Positions 26,610 to 35,101 are shown, numbered from the stretch's first letter. The stretch is 64,000 bases of DNA from Helicobacter saguini (GCF_000762875.2 NZ_JRMP02000002.1:124001-188000), one strand, 5' to 3'. The notes: generated by a model not told the origin, from the letters alone. Numbers and translations are program-made.

Positions 26610-27719
26610 ATGAAAAGCGTAAAAAAAGTTGTTTTAAGTAGTGTGGCAGTGGGGTTATTAATATCGCAGTTGCAAGGTATTGAGGTCTATAAGGACGAGG
26701 AGAAAAAGACTTCAATTGATGTGTATGGTAGCATTCGTGCGTATGTGGGAGAAGGGACGAATTTAGGCAATGGTGTGGCTGGTAGCTTTGATTCACATTT
26801 TATTATGGGATTGCAAACGAGCTCAAGACTTGGTGTAACAGCTAAAATAGGAAATATATCGGCTGCAGTTGAATTTGGGGCTGGTGAGCCTACTTTTGCT
26901 TCAGGCAATACTGTTCCGGGTTTAAGACAGCTTTGGGGCCAATATAACTTTGGTAAAGCAGGAAAGATTCTAATAGGTAAGAAAGATACACAAAGCTTAG
27001 CAAAAGGCTTTAGTAGCGATATTTTCGATAATGATAATGGTGCGACAGGCTTTGGCTCAATGCGAACTAGCAATAGACAATTTCAAATCGAATATACATT
27101 AGGGAATCTAGCAGTAGGGCTAATAAAAGACTCTCTAAGCTATGATGTTAGTGGTGCTAAGTATGGGTTGATTCCTCGTATTGCAGCTTCTTATGGTGGT
27201 AAAATTGGTGGTAGTGAGTATAAGGTGGCTGGGTCTATTAAGATTATACAAGGTGGGGAAAATGGTTTTAGAAACTGGGCATTTGGAGGGCATTTAATGG
27301 GTGGATATAAAATGCACTTAATGGATAAAAAATTATATATTTCAGCACAAGTGCATGGGGGTGTAAATGGTAATACTTATGGTGAGCAAAGGATTAATAG
27401 AAATACAGGGGGGTATAATTTTGCAAATTCTCAAATTTCTATTAGTGGTAGCAACGTAGTTATCGTTGGGGCATTAGCTGAAGCAGGATATAAATTAGGA
27501 AGCTTGGGGACACTGATAGGTGCTGTGGGTTATCAGTTTGCTAGTGTTTCGGATTTAAATCGAACTTTTAATAGTTTTAGCGTAATGGCACAGCTACCTA
27601 TGAAATTTGGTAAATTTACTCTAACTCCACAAGTATCATACTATGGAACGGGTGCTACTAGAACGCAGGATAGCGGAAATGGACTTATGGCATTCGTTCA
27701 AGCAAGATTTGATTTTTAA
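26610..27719 (+). CDS. Outer-membrane porin
   Basis: 369 residues. A signal peptide (about 1-23, VVLSSVAVGLLISQLQG) is followed by a Gly/Tyr-rich beta-barrel sequence with alternating hydrophobic strands from IDVYGSIRAYVG to the terminal Phe (MAFVQARFDF), the classical outer-membrane end signal. The N-terminal strand pattern and the GQYNFGKAGKILIGKKDT block fit the general (Porin_4-like) trimeric porins and major outer-membrane proteins of enterohepatic Helicobacter. The gene has few AGAWTCT motifs. AAAGGTAAAG precedes the ATG. The 249-bp region upstream is very AT-rich and shared with divergent nuoC. Confidence 0.85.
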   Translation: MKSVKKVVLSSVAVGLLISQLQGIEVYKDEEKKTSIDVYGSIRAYVGEGTNLGNGVAGSFDSHFIMGLQTSSRLGVTAKIGNISAAVEFGAGEPTFASGNTVPGLRQLWGQYNFGKAGKILIGKKDTQSLAKGFSSDIFDNDNGATGFGSMRTSNRQFQIEYTLGNLAVGLIKDSLSYDVSGAKYGLIPRIAASYGGKIGGSEYKVAGSIKIIQGGENGFRNWAFGGHLMGGYKMHLMDKKLYISAQVHGGVNGNTYGEQRINRNTGGYNFANSQISISGSNVVIVGALAEAGYKLGSLGTLIGAVGYQFASVSDLNRTFNSFSVMAQLPMKFGKFTLTPQVSYYGTGATRTQDSGNGLMAFVQARFDF

Positions 27720-27752
27720 TCTTTTTAAATATGTGTAATTTTGTAATTTTGC

Positions 27753-27758
27753 TATAAT
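27753..27758 (+). promoter_or_regulatory. -10 box (TATAAT) of the glycosyltransferase gene
   Basis: TTGCTATAATTTGCG lies 71 bp before the ATG at 27829. Two AGAWTCT motifs lie in the leader between them. Confidence 0.55.
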
Positions 27759-27828
27759 TTGCGTTTTAGATTCTATAATTTTAGAATCTTTATGGAATCT
27801 AAATTACTTTAAAACGCAAAGAAACACT

Positions 27829-28854
27829 ATGAAACCTCTAAGTATCATTATCCCCATTTATAATGTTGAGAAATATCTGCGTGAGTGCCTAGATTCTATA
27901 CAAAAGCAAAGCTATAGCAATTTTCAGGCAATTATGATAAATGATGGCAGTAGCGATAGGAGCAGGGCTATTGCTAGTGAATATGCTGCTAGGGACAAGC
28001 GATTTTTGCTTATAAATCAAAGTAATAAGGGCTTAGGAGAAGCCAGAAATGCGGGGCTAAATTTTATTTTTTCGGCTGAAAATCCGCAAGATACGCAGTA
28101 TATTGGGCTTGTAGATTCTGATGATGTGATTGCGAGTGATTATTATGAAAATCTTATTTATAGTTTGGAATATCATAATACTCAAGTGGCAAAAACTAGG
28201 AATATTTGTGTTTTTAAGGATAATAGTTATGATTCTAGTATATTATCATATACACGTAATAAAGAGAAAGGAATTGTGCGGAAAGTGAGAAATTCTAATC
28301 TTACAAGCAAGATTGACCCGTGGCGTAGCGTATTTAGTGTAAGTTTACTAAAAAGTGTGCGTTTTCCACCTGTGCGATTTGCCGAGGATGTGGGCTTTGG
28401 CGTGTGTGTGAATATCTTGGCTAAACGCATTGCTCTTACAAAAAGTGCGCGGTATTTTTATCGTTTGCGTGAGGGTAGTTTGACGCGTGAAATGTCGCAC
28501 CGACCGCAAGAAATGTTTAATGTGATTAAGTTTATTTATGATTTTTTAACGCGGGAAAATCTGCTTTACACATACAGCATTCCTACGCATATTTTGCGTG
28601 TGAATGAGAATTACTTGCATAAATATCCTAATTATTTCAATGATTTGCAAAATTTTGTTTCTTCACTGAAACTAGATTCTAAAGCATTGAAAAAAAATCC
28701 ATCGCTGAAAGCCATTTTAGATTCTAAAAATATGCAAGAATATTTGAAAAAAACGCAGAGTTTTAAAGAATGGCGACATAGCAATTTTAGAATACATATT
28801 AGCAAAAAACAACTAATTATAAAACTTTTTGGCAAAACTATATTACAAAAATAA
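27829..28854 (+). CDS. Family 2 glycosyltransferase
   Basis: 341 residues. The GT-A nucleotide-sugar fold is clear: PLSIIIPIYNVEKYLRECLDSI at the N-terminus, MINDGSSDRS, KGLGEARNAGL, and the metal-binding triad in IGLVDSDDVI (Asp-x-Asp near residue 103). The C-terminal third is variable and ends in a basic segment. It probably adds sugars to lipopolysaccharide or another surface glycan; the acceptor cannot be deduced. It stands alone, not in a glycan cluster. Confidence 0.92.
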   Translation: MKPLSIIIPIYNVEKYLRECLDSIQKQSYSNFQAIMINDGSSDRSRAIASEYAARDKRFLLINQSNKGLGEARNAGLNFIFSAENPQDTQYIGLVDSDDVIASDYYENLIYSLEYHNTQVAKTRNICVFKDNSYDSSILSYTRNKEKGIVRKVRNSNLTSKIDPWRSVFSVSLLKSVRFPPVRFAEDVGFGVCVNILAKRIALTKSARYFYRLREGSLTREMSHRPQEMFNVIKFIYDFLTRENLLYTYSIPTHILRVNENYLHKYPNYFNDLQNFVSSLKLDSKALKKNPSLKAILDSKNMQEYLKKTQSFKEWRHSNFRIHISKKQLIIKLFGKTILQK

Positions 28855-28877
28855 TAACTTTTTATAAAATCTAGATT

Positions 28878-29024
28878 CTAACATTTCCCATTAAATTCGC
28901 ACGCGGCGCGGTTTATAGGGTGACTTCTATCCTCTAATTCTTTGCCATTTTCAAAATTTTTATATGCAAGCAGCAAAAAGCAAACTACAAATATCACTAA
29001 TGCGATAATGCGTGATTTTCCCAT
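28878..29024 (-). CDS. 48-residue membrane-anchored small protein
   Basis: MGKSRIIALVIFVVCFLLLA forms an N-terminal membrane helix, followed by a short polar tail with two cysteines (RAACEFNGKC at the very end). AAGGATAAAG sits at ideal distance before the ATG. It lies 71 bp downstream of the YtkA-like gene on the same strand. The terminal Cys-x5-Cys could bind metal or form a disulfide in the periplasm. Nothing more can be assigned. It is short enough to be missed by default gene callers. Confidence 0.55.
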   Translation of the reverse strand: MGKSRIIALVIFVVCFLLLAYKNFENGKELEDRSHPINRAACEFNGKC

Positions 29025-29073
29025 CTTTATCCTTATAAAATATGATATTTTTTAGCTTAAAAATTAGGCTTTT

Positions 29074-29089
29074 TAGAATCTAGATTCTA
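29074..29089. repeat. Tail-to-tail motif palindrome after the YtkA-like gene
   Basis: TAGAATCTAGATTCTA is a perfect 16-bp palindrome made of two opposed motif copies. It starts 7 bp beyond the stop of the YtkA-like gene and could form a short hairpin in the transcript. Confidence 0.6.
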
Positions 29090-29095
29090 TAAAAG

Positions 29096-29482
29096 TTAAA
29101 AATCAATGCTAGTTTTTGCCTGATATTTTTTACCCTCAAAACTAAAGCTAACCTTAACCTGCCAAGTGCCGCCGTGAGCGAGATTTACGCTACCTTTATA
29201 ACTATCGCCATTTGCACTCAAAGTAGAATCTGAGCTCATCTTTGGCATCCCAGGCATTTCAGGCATAAAAAATGTGACTTTCAAATTCTCAACAGCCACG
29301 CTTTTCCCGCCCTTTTGCACGATAAAACTAAACTCATTTTGCCCACTTGTAAAATCCTTGCTAGATTCTAAAATAAAACTAAAATCTTTATTAGAAAAAT
29401 TTTTGCTAAAGGCAAACAAAACACCGCAAAACATCGCTTGCAACGCAATAATCACACCTAAGATTCTAAAATATTTCCGCAT
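29096..29482 (-). CDS. YtkA/FixH-like periplasmic protein (CrdA-like)
   Basis: 128 residues. The N-terminal hydrophobic segment (ILGVIIALQAMFCGVLFAF) is a membrane anchor or signal. The remainder is an Ig-like beta sandwich with the Met-rich stretch FFMPEMPGMPKM and the ending LAHGGTWQVKVSFSFEGKKY, typical of YtkA-like domains (FixH, CrdA and relatives) often linked to copper handling or cbb3 oxidase assembly. The Met-rich loop suggests Cu(I) binding (inference). GGAGAAAAA precedes the ATG. The 48-aa membrane protein follows downstream. Confidence 0.7.
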   Translation of the reverse strand: MRKYFRILGVIIALQAMFCGVLFAFSKNFSNKDFSFILESSKDFTSGQNEFSFIVQKGGKSVAVENLKVTFFMPEMPGMPKMSSDSTLSANGDSYKGSVNLAHGGTWQVKVSFSFEGKKYQAKTSIDF

Positions 29483-29571
29483 TTTTTCTCCTTTTATTAA
29501 AAATTTAAAGTTATAAAATTTATAACTTTATTAGTAAAAAGTTATTATAAAATATTTTCTTTAATTTTGTT

Positions 29572-30693
29572 TTAACAAAATTCATTCAAAACCTCAAAAA
29601 TTAGCTTTTTATCAATATCATTTCTTAAAGTTGCCTTAATTTTAGAATCTAAATTAGCGGTTTCTAGCATAGATTCTAAACTTAAACCTAGCGAAAAACT
29701 AGATTCTAACAGCACAAAATGCAGCTTAGAATCCACGCTCTTTTTATCAAGGAAAAAACTCTCATAAAACTGCTCCACATTTTTAATCTTGTATCGCGTA
29801 GGAAGCCCACAGGAACGCAATTTAGATTCTATAAAATCAGCAATTTTTGGGTGCAAAATGCCAAGTTTCACACTTAGAACATTCGCCATAATAATGCCCA
29901 TCGCCACCGCCTCGCCGTGCAAAAATGTGCGAAATTTACACTCTAGCTCAATGCTATGCCCAAAAGTATGTCCGTAATTAAGCAGTGCGCGAAGTCCGCT
30001 TTTTTCTTTTTCATCATTTTCCACCACAAAAGCCTTTAACTTTATGCTATTAAAAATTAGACTTTTCATAATATTAGAATCTTGCAAAGTTTTAGATTCT
30101 ATAACTTTTAACGCACTAAAATTAAAGCAAGAAAATATCTTAACAATCTCGGCAAGTCCAGCTGAAATCTCACGTTTTGGCAAGGATTTTAAAAAAAACA
30201 TATCCACAAACACCGCACTTGGCTGATGAAAAAGCCCTACTAAATTTTTCCCATACTTATTATTTATCCCGCATTTTCCGCCCACGCTCGCATCCACCAT
30301 AGCAAGTAGGCTCGTAGGAATGCTTAAAAAATCAATCCCGCGCTCATAAATCCCACTTGCAAAGCCCGTCATATCGCTAATTACGCCACCCCCAAAGCTA
30401 ATCATAAGGCTATTTCGATTGAGTTTAGCCTGAAATGCGGCATCCAAAATCTTTTCAATGCTTTTCATATTCTTAAATTTCTCGCCATCAGGCAAAATAC
30501 AAAAGTTAGCATTTTTAGAATCTATTAAATTTTCTATATATGATTTATATAACTTATATATGCTTTCATTACTAATAATTAGAACTTTCTTATTTTGTGT
30601 ATATTTTTGCAATAACTCACTATTTACCGAATCAATATAGACTTTATAAGCCTTTGATTTCGTATTAACCTGTATAAATTGCTTCTTTTGCAT
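29572..30693 (-). CDS. aroB: 3-dehydroquinate synthase
   Basis: Second enzyme of the shikimate pathway, using NAD and a divalent metal. Diagnostic blocks are FGGGVISDMTGFASGIYERG, SIPTSLLAMVDASVGGKCGIN, NLVGLFHQPSAVF, GLAEIVK, LNYGHTFGHSIE and FLHGEAVAMGI. Metal ligands are Glu in AEIVK and His in YGHTFGHS and FLHGEA. The 373-aa length is slightly above average because of DSK/IESK codons in peripheral loops. A TAGGAAT ribosome-binding site precedes the ATG. It is divergent from rsmD across ~85 bp. Confidence 0.96.
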   Translation of the reverse strand: MQKKQFIQVNTKSKAYKVYIDSVNSELLQKYTQNKKVLIISNESIYKLYKSYIENLIDSKNANFCILPDGEKFKNMKSIEKILDAAFQAKLNRNSLMISFGGGVISDMTGFASGIYERGIDFLSIPTSLLAMVDASVGGKCGINNKYGKNLVGLFHQPSAVFVDMFFLKSLPKREISAGLAEIVKIFSCFNFSALKVIESKTLQDSNIMKSLIFNSIKLKAFVVENDEKEKSGLRALLNYGHTFGHSIELECKFRTFLHGEAVAMGIIMANVLSVKLGILHPKIADFIESKLRSCGLPTRYKIKNVEQFYESFFLDKKSVDSKLHFVLLESSFSLGLSLESMLETANLDSKIKATLRNDIDKKLIFEVLNEFC

Positions 30694-30737
30694 ACTAAAA
30701 ATTCCTATAAATTTTTAAAGAATTGTATATTCTATCT

Positions 30738-30743
30738 TATAAT
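30738..30743 (+). promoter_or_regulatory. -10 box (TATAAT) of rsmD
   Basis: CTTATAATTG lies 36 bp before the rsmD ATG, in the short divergent region with aroB. Confidence 0.5.
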
Positions 30744-30778
30744 TGTTTAAAATTAGTAAAATATTAAAAAGGTAAAAA

Positions 30779-32056
30779 ATGTATCGTAACGGATTTAAAA
30801 ATAAGGGTAAGATAAAAATACGAGATAAATGTACTTTTAACACTTCATATTTTAATGTTTCCCATTTTAATATTTCTCGGGGGAGGTTTAAGGGTTTAAG
30901 ACTAAATTTAGAATCTAATGGGGTGACGCGACCGACAAAAAGCATTGTGAAAAAGAGCTTTTTTGATAGTTTGCAAGATTGCATCAATGGAGTGATTTTT
31001 ATTGAGTGTTTTGCTGGGAGTGGGCAAATGGGCTTTGAGGCGTTAAGCTGTGGGGCTAAAAGGGCGATATTTTTTGAAAAAGATTCTAACGCGTATAAAA
31101 ATCTACTTTCAAATATTAATATTTTTAATCAAAAAACTTATAAATATTATAATGATATAGAATCTAAAATTACGCCTTTGGAATCTAATTTAGAATCTCT
31201 TTTAGAATCTAAAGAAACTTTGGAATCTAATTTAGAATCTCCTTTAGAATCTAATTTAGAATCTTTAAAATCTAAAGAAAAATCTAAGCGAAATTCTAAG
31301 TTAGATTCTAAGTTAGATTCTAAAAAAAATACGCTAGATTCTAAAAAAGATTCTAAAAAAAATACGCCAAATTCTAAGAAAGATTCTATAAATCCTAATA
31401 ATTTAAGATTCCAAAACATAGAATCTTTACATATTAAAAACTTGCAAGAGTGCAAAGATAAAAAACTTACAAATTTAGTGAATCTAGATTCTATAAACAC
31501 CAAATTTCATAATAAAAATGCTAAAAACTTACAAAATATAAAACTAGATTCTAAAGAAAATATTATAGAATCTTACAACCTAGATTTTTTTCAATCATTA
31601 CATATTTTAGAATCTTTGAGTGAAAATATTACAAATATCGAAACTACAAAAAATCAAACAAAAAATATAGAATCTAAAATAAAAAATGATATAATTTCAA
31701 CTTTAAATCAAAAAACTTTACAAAAACAAACGCAAAAAGGAAAATTTGAGAGAACAATTCACACTGAATCTAAAACAGATTCTATAGAATCTAGCAAAAT
31801 TGCTAAAAAACAAAGCCAGATTCTACTTTATTTAGACCCACCATTTATCGTGCGGCAGGGCTTTTGTGATATTTATGACAAAATTATTACATTTATAGAA
31901 TCTTTTAGTAAAAATTTGCAAGATTCTATTAAAATTATCGTCATTGAAATGCAAAGTGGAATTGATATTGCTAGTAAAATTTGCAATTTTGAGTGTTATA
32001 AAGTGAGTAAATTTGGCAAAACATCGCTAGTTTATTACAAAAATATGCAGAGCTAA
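30779..32056 (+). CDS. rsmD: RsmD-family 16S rRNA guanine-N2 methyltransferase split by a ~220-residue repeat insertion
   Basis: Would methylate G966 of 16S rRNA. The N-terminal half has GRFKGLRL.., VTRPTKSIVKKSFFDSL and SAM motif I FIECFAGSGQMGFEALSCGA (about 79-98), then FFEKD. The catalytic motif LDPPF (about 351-355) and the C-terminal strand KIIVIEMQSG complete the fold. Between them, residues ~120-340 consist almost wholly of LESN, LDSK, KDSKK and IESK repeats. Normal length is ~180-200 aa; this is 425. Both halves keep their order and motifs in one continuous frame. The insertion falls where family members have a surface loop. fliL follows after 10 bp. Confidence 0.88.
   Translation: MYRNGFKNKGKIKIRDKCTFNTSYFNVSHFNISRGRFKGLRLNLESNGVTRPTKSIVKKSFFDSLQDCINGVIFIECFAGSGQMGFEALSCGAKRAIFFEKDSNAYKNLLSNINIFNQKTYKYYNDIESKITPLESNLESLLESKETLESNLESPLESNLESLKSKEKSKRNSKLDSKLDSKKNTLDSKKDSKKNTPNSKKDSINPNNLRFQNIESLHIKNLQECKDKKLTNLVNLDSINTKFHNKNAKNLQNIKLDSKENIIESYNLDFFQSLHILESLSENITNIETTKNQTKNIESKIKNDIISTLNQKTLQKQTQKGKFERTIHTESKTDSIESSKIAKKQSQILLYLDPPFIVRQGFCDIYDKIITFIESFSKNLQDSIKIIVIEMQSGIDIASKICNFECYKVSKFGKTSLVYYKNMQS
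31159..31945. repeat. AGAWTCT motif field inside rsmD
   Basis: The gene holds 24 perfect heptamers, nearly all in this block, plus decayed forms (GGAATCT, AAATTCT, AATTCTA). Several are in direct tandem every 12-18 bp (31190-31350), always in one of the two stop-free frames. This is the densest field in the window. Confidence 0.9.
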
Positions 32057-32066
32057 AGGAGCTAAA

Positions 32067-32636
32067 ATGGCTGAAGAAGAAAAAAAAGAAGGCGAAAATA
32101 AGGAAGAGAAAAAGGGCAAAGGGTTGCTTTTCATCATCATCGGCGTTGTGGTAGCCGTTATCATTTTGATTGCCGTCATCGTGTTTATGTTTATGGGCGG
32201 CGATGAGGAAAGTAGCGGCGGTGGTGGTCATGCCGGCGGTGGCGCTGCCCCACAAGTGGCAAATCTTAGCCCAGAACAGCAAGCCCTTTTGCAAAATGAG
32301 GCGTTTAAAAATCCAGCGGCAATTCAGCCTTTGGAAAAGGATTTTATCGTCAATTTGAAGTCGCCAAACCCCGATAATATGCGTGAGGGCGGCTTTGTGA
32401 AGTTTAAGGCGACCCTGCTACTTGCCGATAAGCACACGGTTAAAGAGGTGGATGCCAAGCTTGATATTATTCGCAATGTGATTACGGATGTGGCGAGTAG
32501 TTTTACGGCAAGTGAGCTACAAAGTGCGCAAGGTAGGCAAAAGTTCGCATCTGCGGCGACAAATAGCGTAAATTCCGTGCTTACAGATGGGCATGTGGCA
32601 GCGATTGTTTTCCCTGATTTTGTGTTACAGCCTTAA
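32067..32636 (+). CDS. fliL: Flagellar basal-body-associated protein FliL
   Basis: 189 residues. A charged cytosolic start (EEEKKEGENKEEKKGKG) precedes one membrane helix (about 20-42, LLFIIIGVVVAVIILIAVIVF). A Gly-rich linker (SGGGGHAGGGAAP) leads to the periplasmic FliL domain (LEKDFIVNLKSPNPDNM.. to VFPDFVLQP). It supports stator function at the flagellar motor. It begins 10 bp after rsmD with an AAAGGAG ribosome-binding site, so it is probably in the same transcript. A second FliL-like gene follows. Confidence 0.95.
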   Translation: MAEEEKKEGENKEEKKGKGLLFIIIGVVVAVIILIAVIVFMFMGGDEESSGGGGHAGGGAAPQVANLSPEQQALLQNEAFKNPAAIQPLEKDFIVNLKSPNPDNMREGGFVKFKATLLLADKHTVKEVDAKLDIIRNVITDVASSFTASELQSAQGRQKFASAATNSVNSVLTDGHVAAIVFPDFVLQP

Positions 32637-32727
32637 GATTCTTTAGTGTAATGGACTAAAAGATTTTGAGTGTTTAGCTATTAAATTCTTAAAAAGATTC
32701 TAAAATAGATTCTAAAGTGAGGAAAAA

Positions 32728-33153
32728 ATGAGAAAGATTTTTGTATATTTATTATTATTTGTTGCGTTTAACGCCTTAAGTAAAGCCGCTGATGAGGGCG
32801 GAAACGCGTGCTATGCGATATTTGCCCAAAGCGAAAAGGCACTGCCGATTGAAAAAGAGTTTATCGTAAGCTTAAAACCTGCAAACCCTGACAACCCGCG
32901 AAGTGGCGGCTATGGCAAATTTAGGGCGACCATACTTTACAATGACAAGGGCGTGGCAAAGGAGCTAGAGGCAAAAATGGACATCGTGCGACATGTGATA
33001 AATGACACGATTTCAGGCTTCTTGGCAAATGATTTGCAAGGCTCACAGGGACGCTGCAAGCTCGCAATGACGGCTACTGCTAGCATAAATGCGATTTTGA
33101 CAGAGGGCGCAATAAACGGACTAACCTTCTCGGATTTTGTGATACAGCCGTAA
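32728..33153 (+). CDS. FliL paralogue with a signal peptide instead of a membrane anchor
   Basis: 141 residues. The C-terminal ~115 residues align by eye with the preceding FliL: IEKEFIVSLKPANPDNPRSGG vs LEKDFIVNLKSPNPDNMREGG, then ELEAKMDIVRHVINDTISGF, and both end DFVxQP. The N-terminus is a short cleavable-type signal (FVYLLLFVAFNALSKAAD) with no cytosolic domain or long linker. Cysteines at NACYAIF and GRCKLAM are absent from the upstream paralogue and could form a disulfide. It looks like a tandem duplication turned into a periplasmic protein. The 91-bp gap holds one or two motif copies, and GAGGAAAAA is the ribosome-binding site. Confidence 0.85.
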   Translation: MRKIFVYLLLFVAFNALSKAADEGGNACYAIFAQSEKALPIEKEFIVSLKPANPDNPRSGGYGKFRATILYNDKGVAKELEAKMDIVRHVINDTISGFLANDLQGSQGRCKLAMTATASINAILTEGAINGLTFSDFVIQP

Positions 33154-33164
33154 GGCAAAAAAAA

Positions 33165-34682
33165 TTAAGCTAGAATTTTACTTAGCAATTTCTTGCCCTT
33201 TTCTACTGCGGGTTGGTCGTAGGTGTTGATGTTTAGCAGGATTCCCACACTTGATGTGAGAAGCTCGTAATACATTATAAGGCTGCCGATTGTGCGTTCG
33301 TTAAGTCGCTCTAAGATTATAGAATCTAGCGGGATGTCTTGCTCGTCCATGACCTGCATTGTGGCTTTGCACTGCGAGTTTAATAGCTTTAGGAAGCTTA
33401 CTCCATTGACAAAATTTGTAGATTCTAAGCCGCTTAATTTCACATTTGGGATTTTCAAAGATTCAACGCTACCACAACTTAGTCGCAAAAATGTTACGCT
33501 TTTATCGGCTTTTCCTTCCAAAATTAGCTGTAAAAATGAGTGCTGGTCAATGCTGCCAAGTAGGCTAATGGGCGTCAATCCACCGCGTTTATTATCCGCA
33601 TTAATCTTGCCTAAACTCTCGCCCCAAAGCTGGATATACCACGCATTAAAATCACTAAAAACGCTCGAATATGAAAAAAGCACATTGATAGGATATTTAT
33701 CACGATGTTTAGCGTAAAATAGGGCTTTACTTAAGATATGCTCCTGCTCTCTACGTAAAAAAGATTCAAAAAATTCTTTCGCCCCTTGCAAGATTTTCTC
33801 AACCTTGTATCCTAGTAAAGAAAGTGGCAAGATTCCAACGCTGCTTAAGACGCTGAAACGCCCGCCTACACTAGATTCTATAGCGATATTTTGCACGCCA
33901 TTTTCCTTTGCCCATTTTTGCAAGGGCGAGTTAGAATCTGTGATAACTAAAAGGTGTTTTTTTGCGTCTAAAAGGGCGAATTTATTGATACAAAATTTTA
34001 GCAAAGATGTCGTCTCTATCGTGCTTCCCGACTTTGAAATAACGATAAAAAGTGTGCTTTTTAGCTTGATATTTTTTAGTATTTTTTTGGTTGCGATAGA
34101 ATCTGTATGCTCTAAAAATTTTAGCTTGATTTCATTGCGATTTTTTAGCGAATTTAGCAGCGTATCAATGGCGCGAGTGCCAAGCGAACTCCCGCCGATA
34201 CCGATAATTACGATATGTGTGAGACTTTTTAGTAGCTTTTTATTTGCGTTTTTATAGTTGATAGAATCTTGCAAGGCTCTCTGCGTGAAGGGAAGCTCAT
34301 AATAGCCACTTTTGCCTGTGTTTTTTTCTTGTAAAATAGCGTTAAATAGGGCATTTCTTTGCTCTATTAACTTTTGATTTTGCTCTTTAGATTCTATAGA
34401 ATCTTTTTTAGAATCTTTAATCTTAGAATCTTTATCGTGGCTAGGCGATAAATTTTTAGAATCTTTTCCACTAATAGGGTGGTGGGTGGGCGATAGGGTT
34501 TTAGAATCTTCATTGTGGTCGTGCGACAAGGCTTTAGAATCTTTACTTATAGATTCTGTAATTTCTTTAGAATCTAAGTTATGATTTTTAGAATCTTCCC
34601 CCTTAGAATCTTTTGAATCTTGCAAACTAGATTCTAAAAACTCACTATCCAAACGACCAAAATTATTAGCAAAACGCAACAT
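33165..34682 (-). CDS. pgi: Glucose-6-phosphate isomerase with repeat-expanded N-terminal region
   Basis: Interconverts glucose-6-P and fructose-6-P. Conserved blocks are IVIIGIGGSSLGTRAI, ISKSGSTIETTSLL, SSVGGRFSVLSSVGILPL (catalytic Arg in GGRFS), DQHSFLQLILEGKAD and INTYDQPAVEKGKK (PGI signature). The catalytic part occupies ~110-505. Residues ~10-105 are a DSK repeat region containing three related units, ALSHDHNEDSK, LSPTHHPISGKDSK and LSPSHDKDSK. H. pylori Pgi is ~545 aa by another arrangement, so some canonical N-terminal helices seem replaced. It converges on the FliL paralogue. Confidence 0.93.
   Translation of the reverse strand: MLRFANNFGRLDSEFLESSLQDSKDSKGEDSKNHNLDSKEITESISKDSKALSHDHNEDSKTLSPTHHPISGKDSKNLSPSHDKDSKIKDSKKDSIESKEQNQKLIEQRNALFNAILQEKNTGKSGYYELPFTQRALQDSINYKNANKKLLKSLTHIVIIGIGGSSLGTRAIDTLLNSLKNRNEIKLKFLEHTDSIATKKILKNIKLKSTLFIVISKSGSTIETTSLLKFCINKFALLDAKKHLLVITDSNSPLQKWAKENGVQNIAIESSVGGRFSVLSSVGILPLSLLGYKVEKILQGAKEFFESFLRREQEHILSKALFYAKHRDKYPINVLFSYSSVFSDFNAWYIQLWGESLGKINADNKRGGLTPISLLGSIDQHSFLQLILEGKADKSVTFLRLSCGSVESLKIPNVKLSGLESTNFVNGVSFLKLLNSQCKATMQVMDEQDIPLDSIILERLNERTIGSLIMYYELLTSSVGILLNINTYDQPAVEKGKKLLSKILA
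34385..34640. repeat. AGAWTCT motif field and embedded cassettes in the 5' part of pgi
   Basis: A dense run of motif copies (read DSK on the minus strand). Three spacer cassettes sit between them: ~34433-34456 (LSPSHDK), 34476-34498 (LSPTHHP) and ~34509-34536 (ALSHDHNE). All keep the order TCGC, loop, CA(C/T)GA(C/T)-like end, then GATTCTAAA. Confidence 0.8.
34476..34498 (-). repeat. 22-bp cassette C, copy in pgi
   Basis: On the minus strand it begins CCTATCGCCCACC and ends CACCACCCT. The same 22 bases occur on the plus strand at 48033-48054 in the asparaginase gene. Both are read in the frame giving LSPTHHP. Confidence 0.85.
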
Positions 34683-34888
34683 TTTTCTTCCTTAAAAATA
34701 GTTTAAACGCAAAAGATTCTATACTACAAAAAAAAATACTTTTACAACAAAGTGAAAAATTTTCACATATTCTAAGAAAAACGCACAAAAAAATTACATT
34801 TTTCAAAACTTTACACAAAATCACAATTATTTATATTAAAATTATGACTAAAAATCTCATTTTAAAACATAAATTTAGGACAATTTAA

Positions 34889-35101
34889 ATGAGCAGTTGG
34901 GTTATGTTTCTTATGCTAGGGACTTCGCTAAGTATCGGTGCGTTGGGACTTGTCGCGTTTTTGTGGGGGCTAAAAAATGGGCAGTTTGATGATAAGGAAA
35001 AATTTATGCGTGGCGTGCTTTTTGATAGCGTGGATGACTTAAATGCGATGGCAAAAAATGACGCCAAAAAAGATTCTATAAAAGGAGAAAAAAATGTATG
35101 A
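34889..35101 (+). CDS. ccoS: CcoS-type cbb3 cytochrome oxidase assembly protein
   Basis: 70 residues. A single N-terminal membrane helix (WVMFLMLGTSLSIGALGLVAFLWGL) is followed by NGQFDDKEKFMRGVLFDSVDDLN, the standard CcoS pattern (FDDxE..R.L.D). CcoS is needed to insert cofactors into the CcoN subunit. Its last 8 bp overlap the start of fqrB, indicating translational coupling. An AGGACAATTTAA leader precedes the ATG. Confidence 0.85.
   Translation: MSSWVMFLMLGTSLSIGALGLVAFLWGLKNGQFDDKEKFMRGVLFDSVDDLNAMAKNDAKKDSIKGEKNV

Noticed and set aside
31159-31945. Possible frameshifted or decayed rsmD
   Set aside because: The frame is continuous from SAM motif I to LDPPF and the C-terminus, with no internal stop, despite a motif that carries TAG in one frame.
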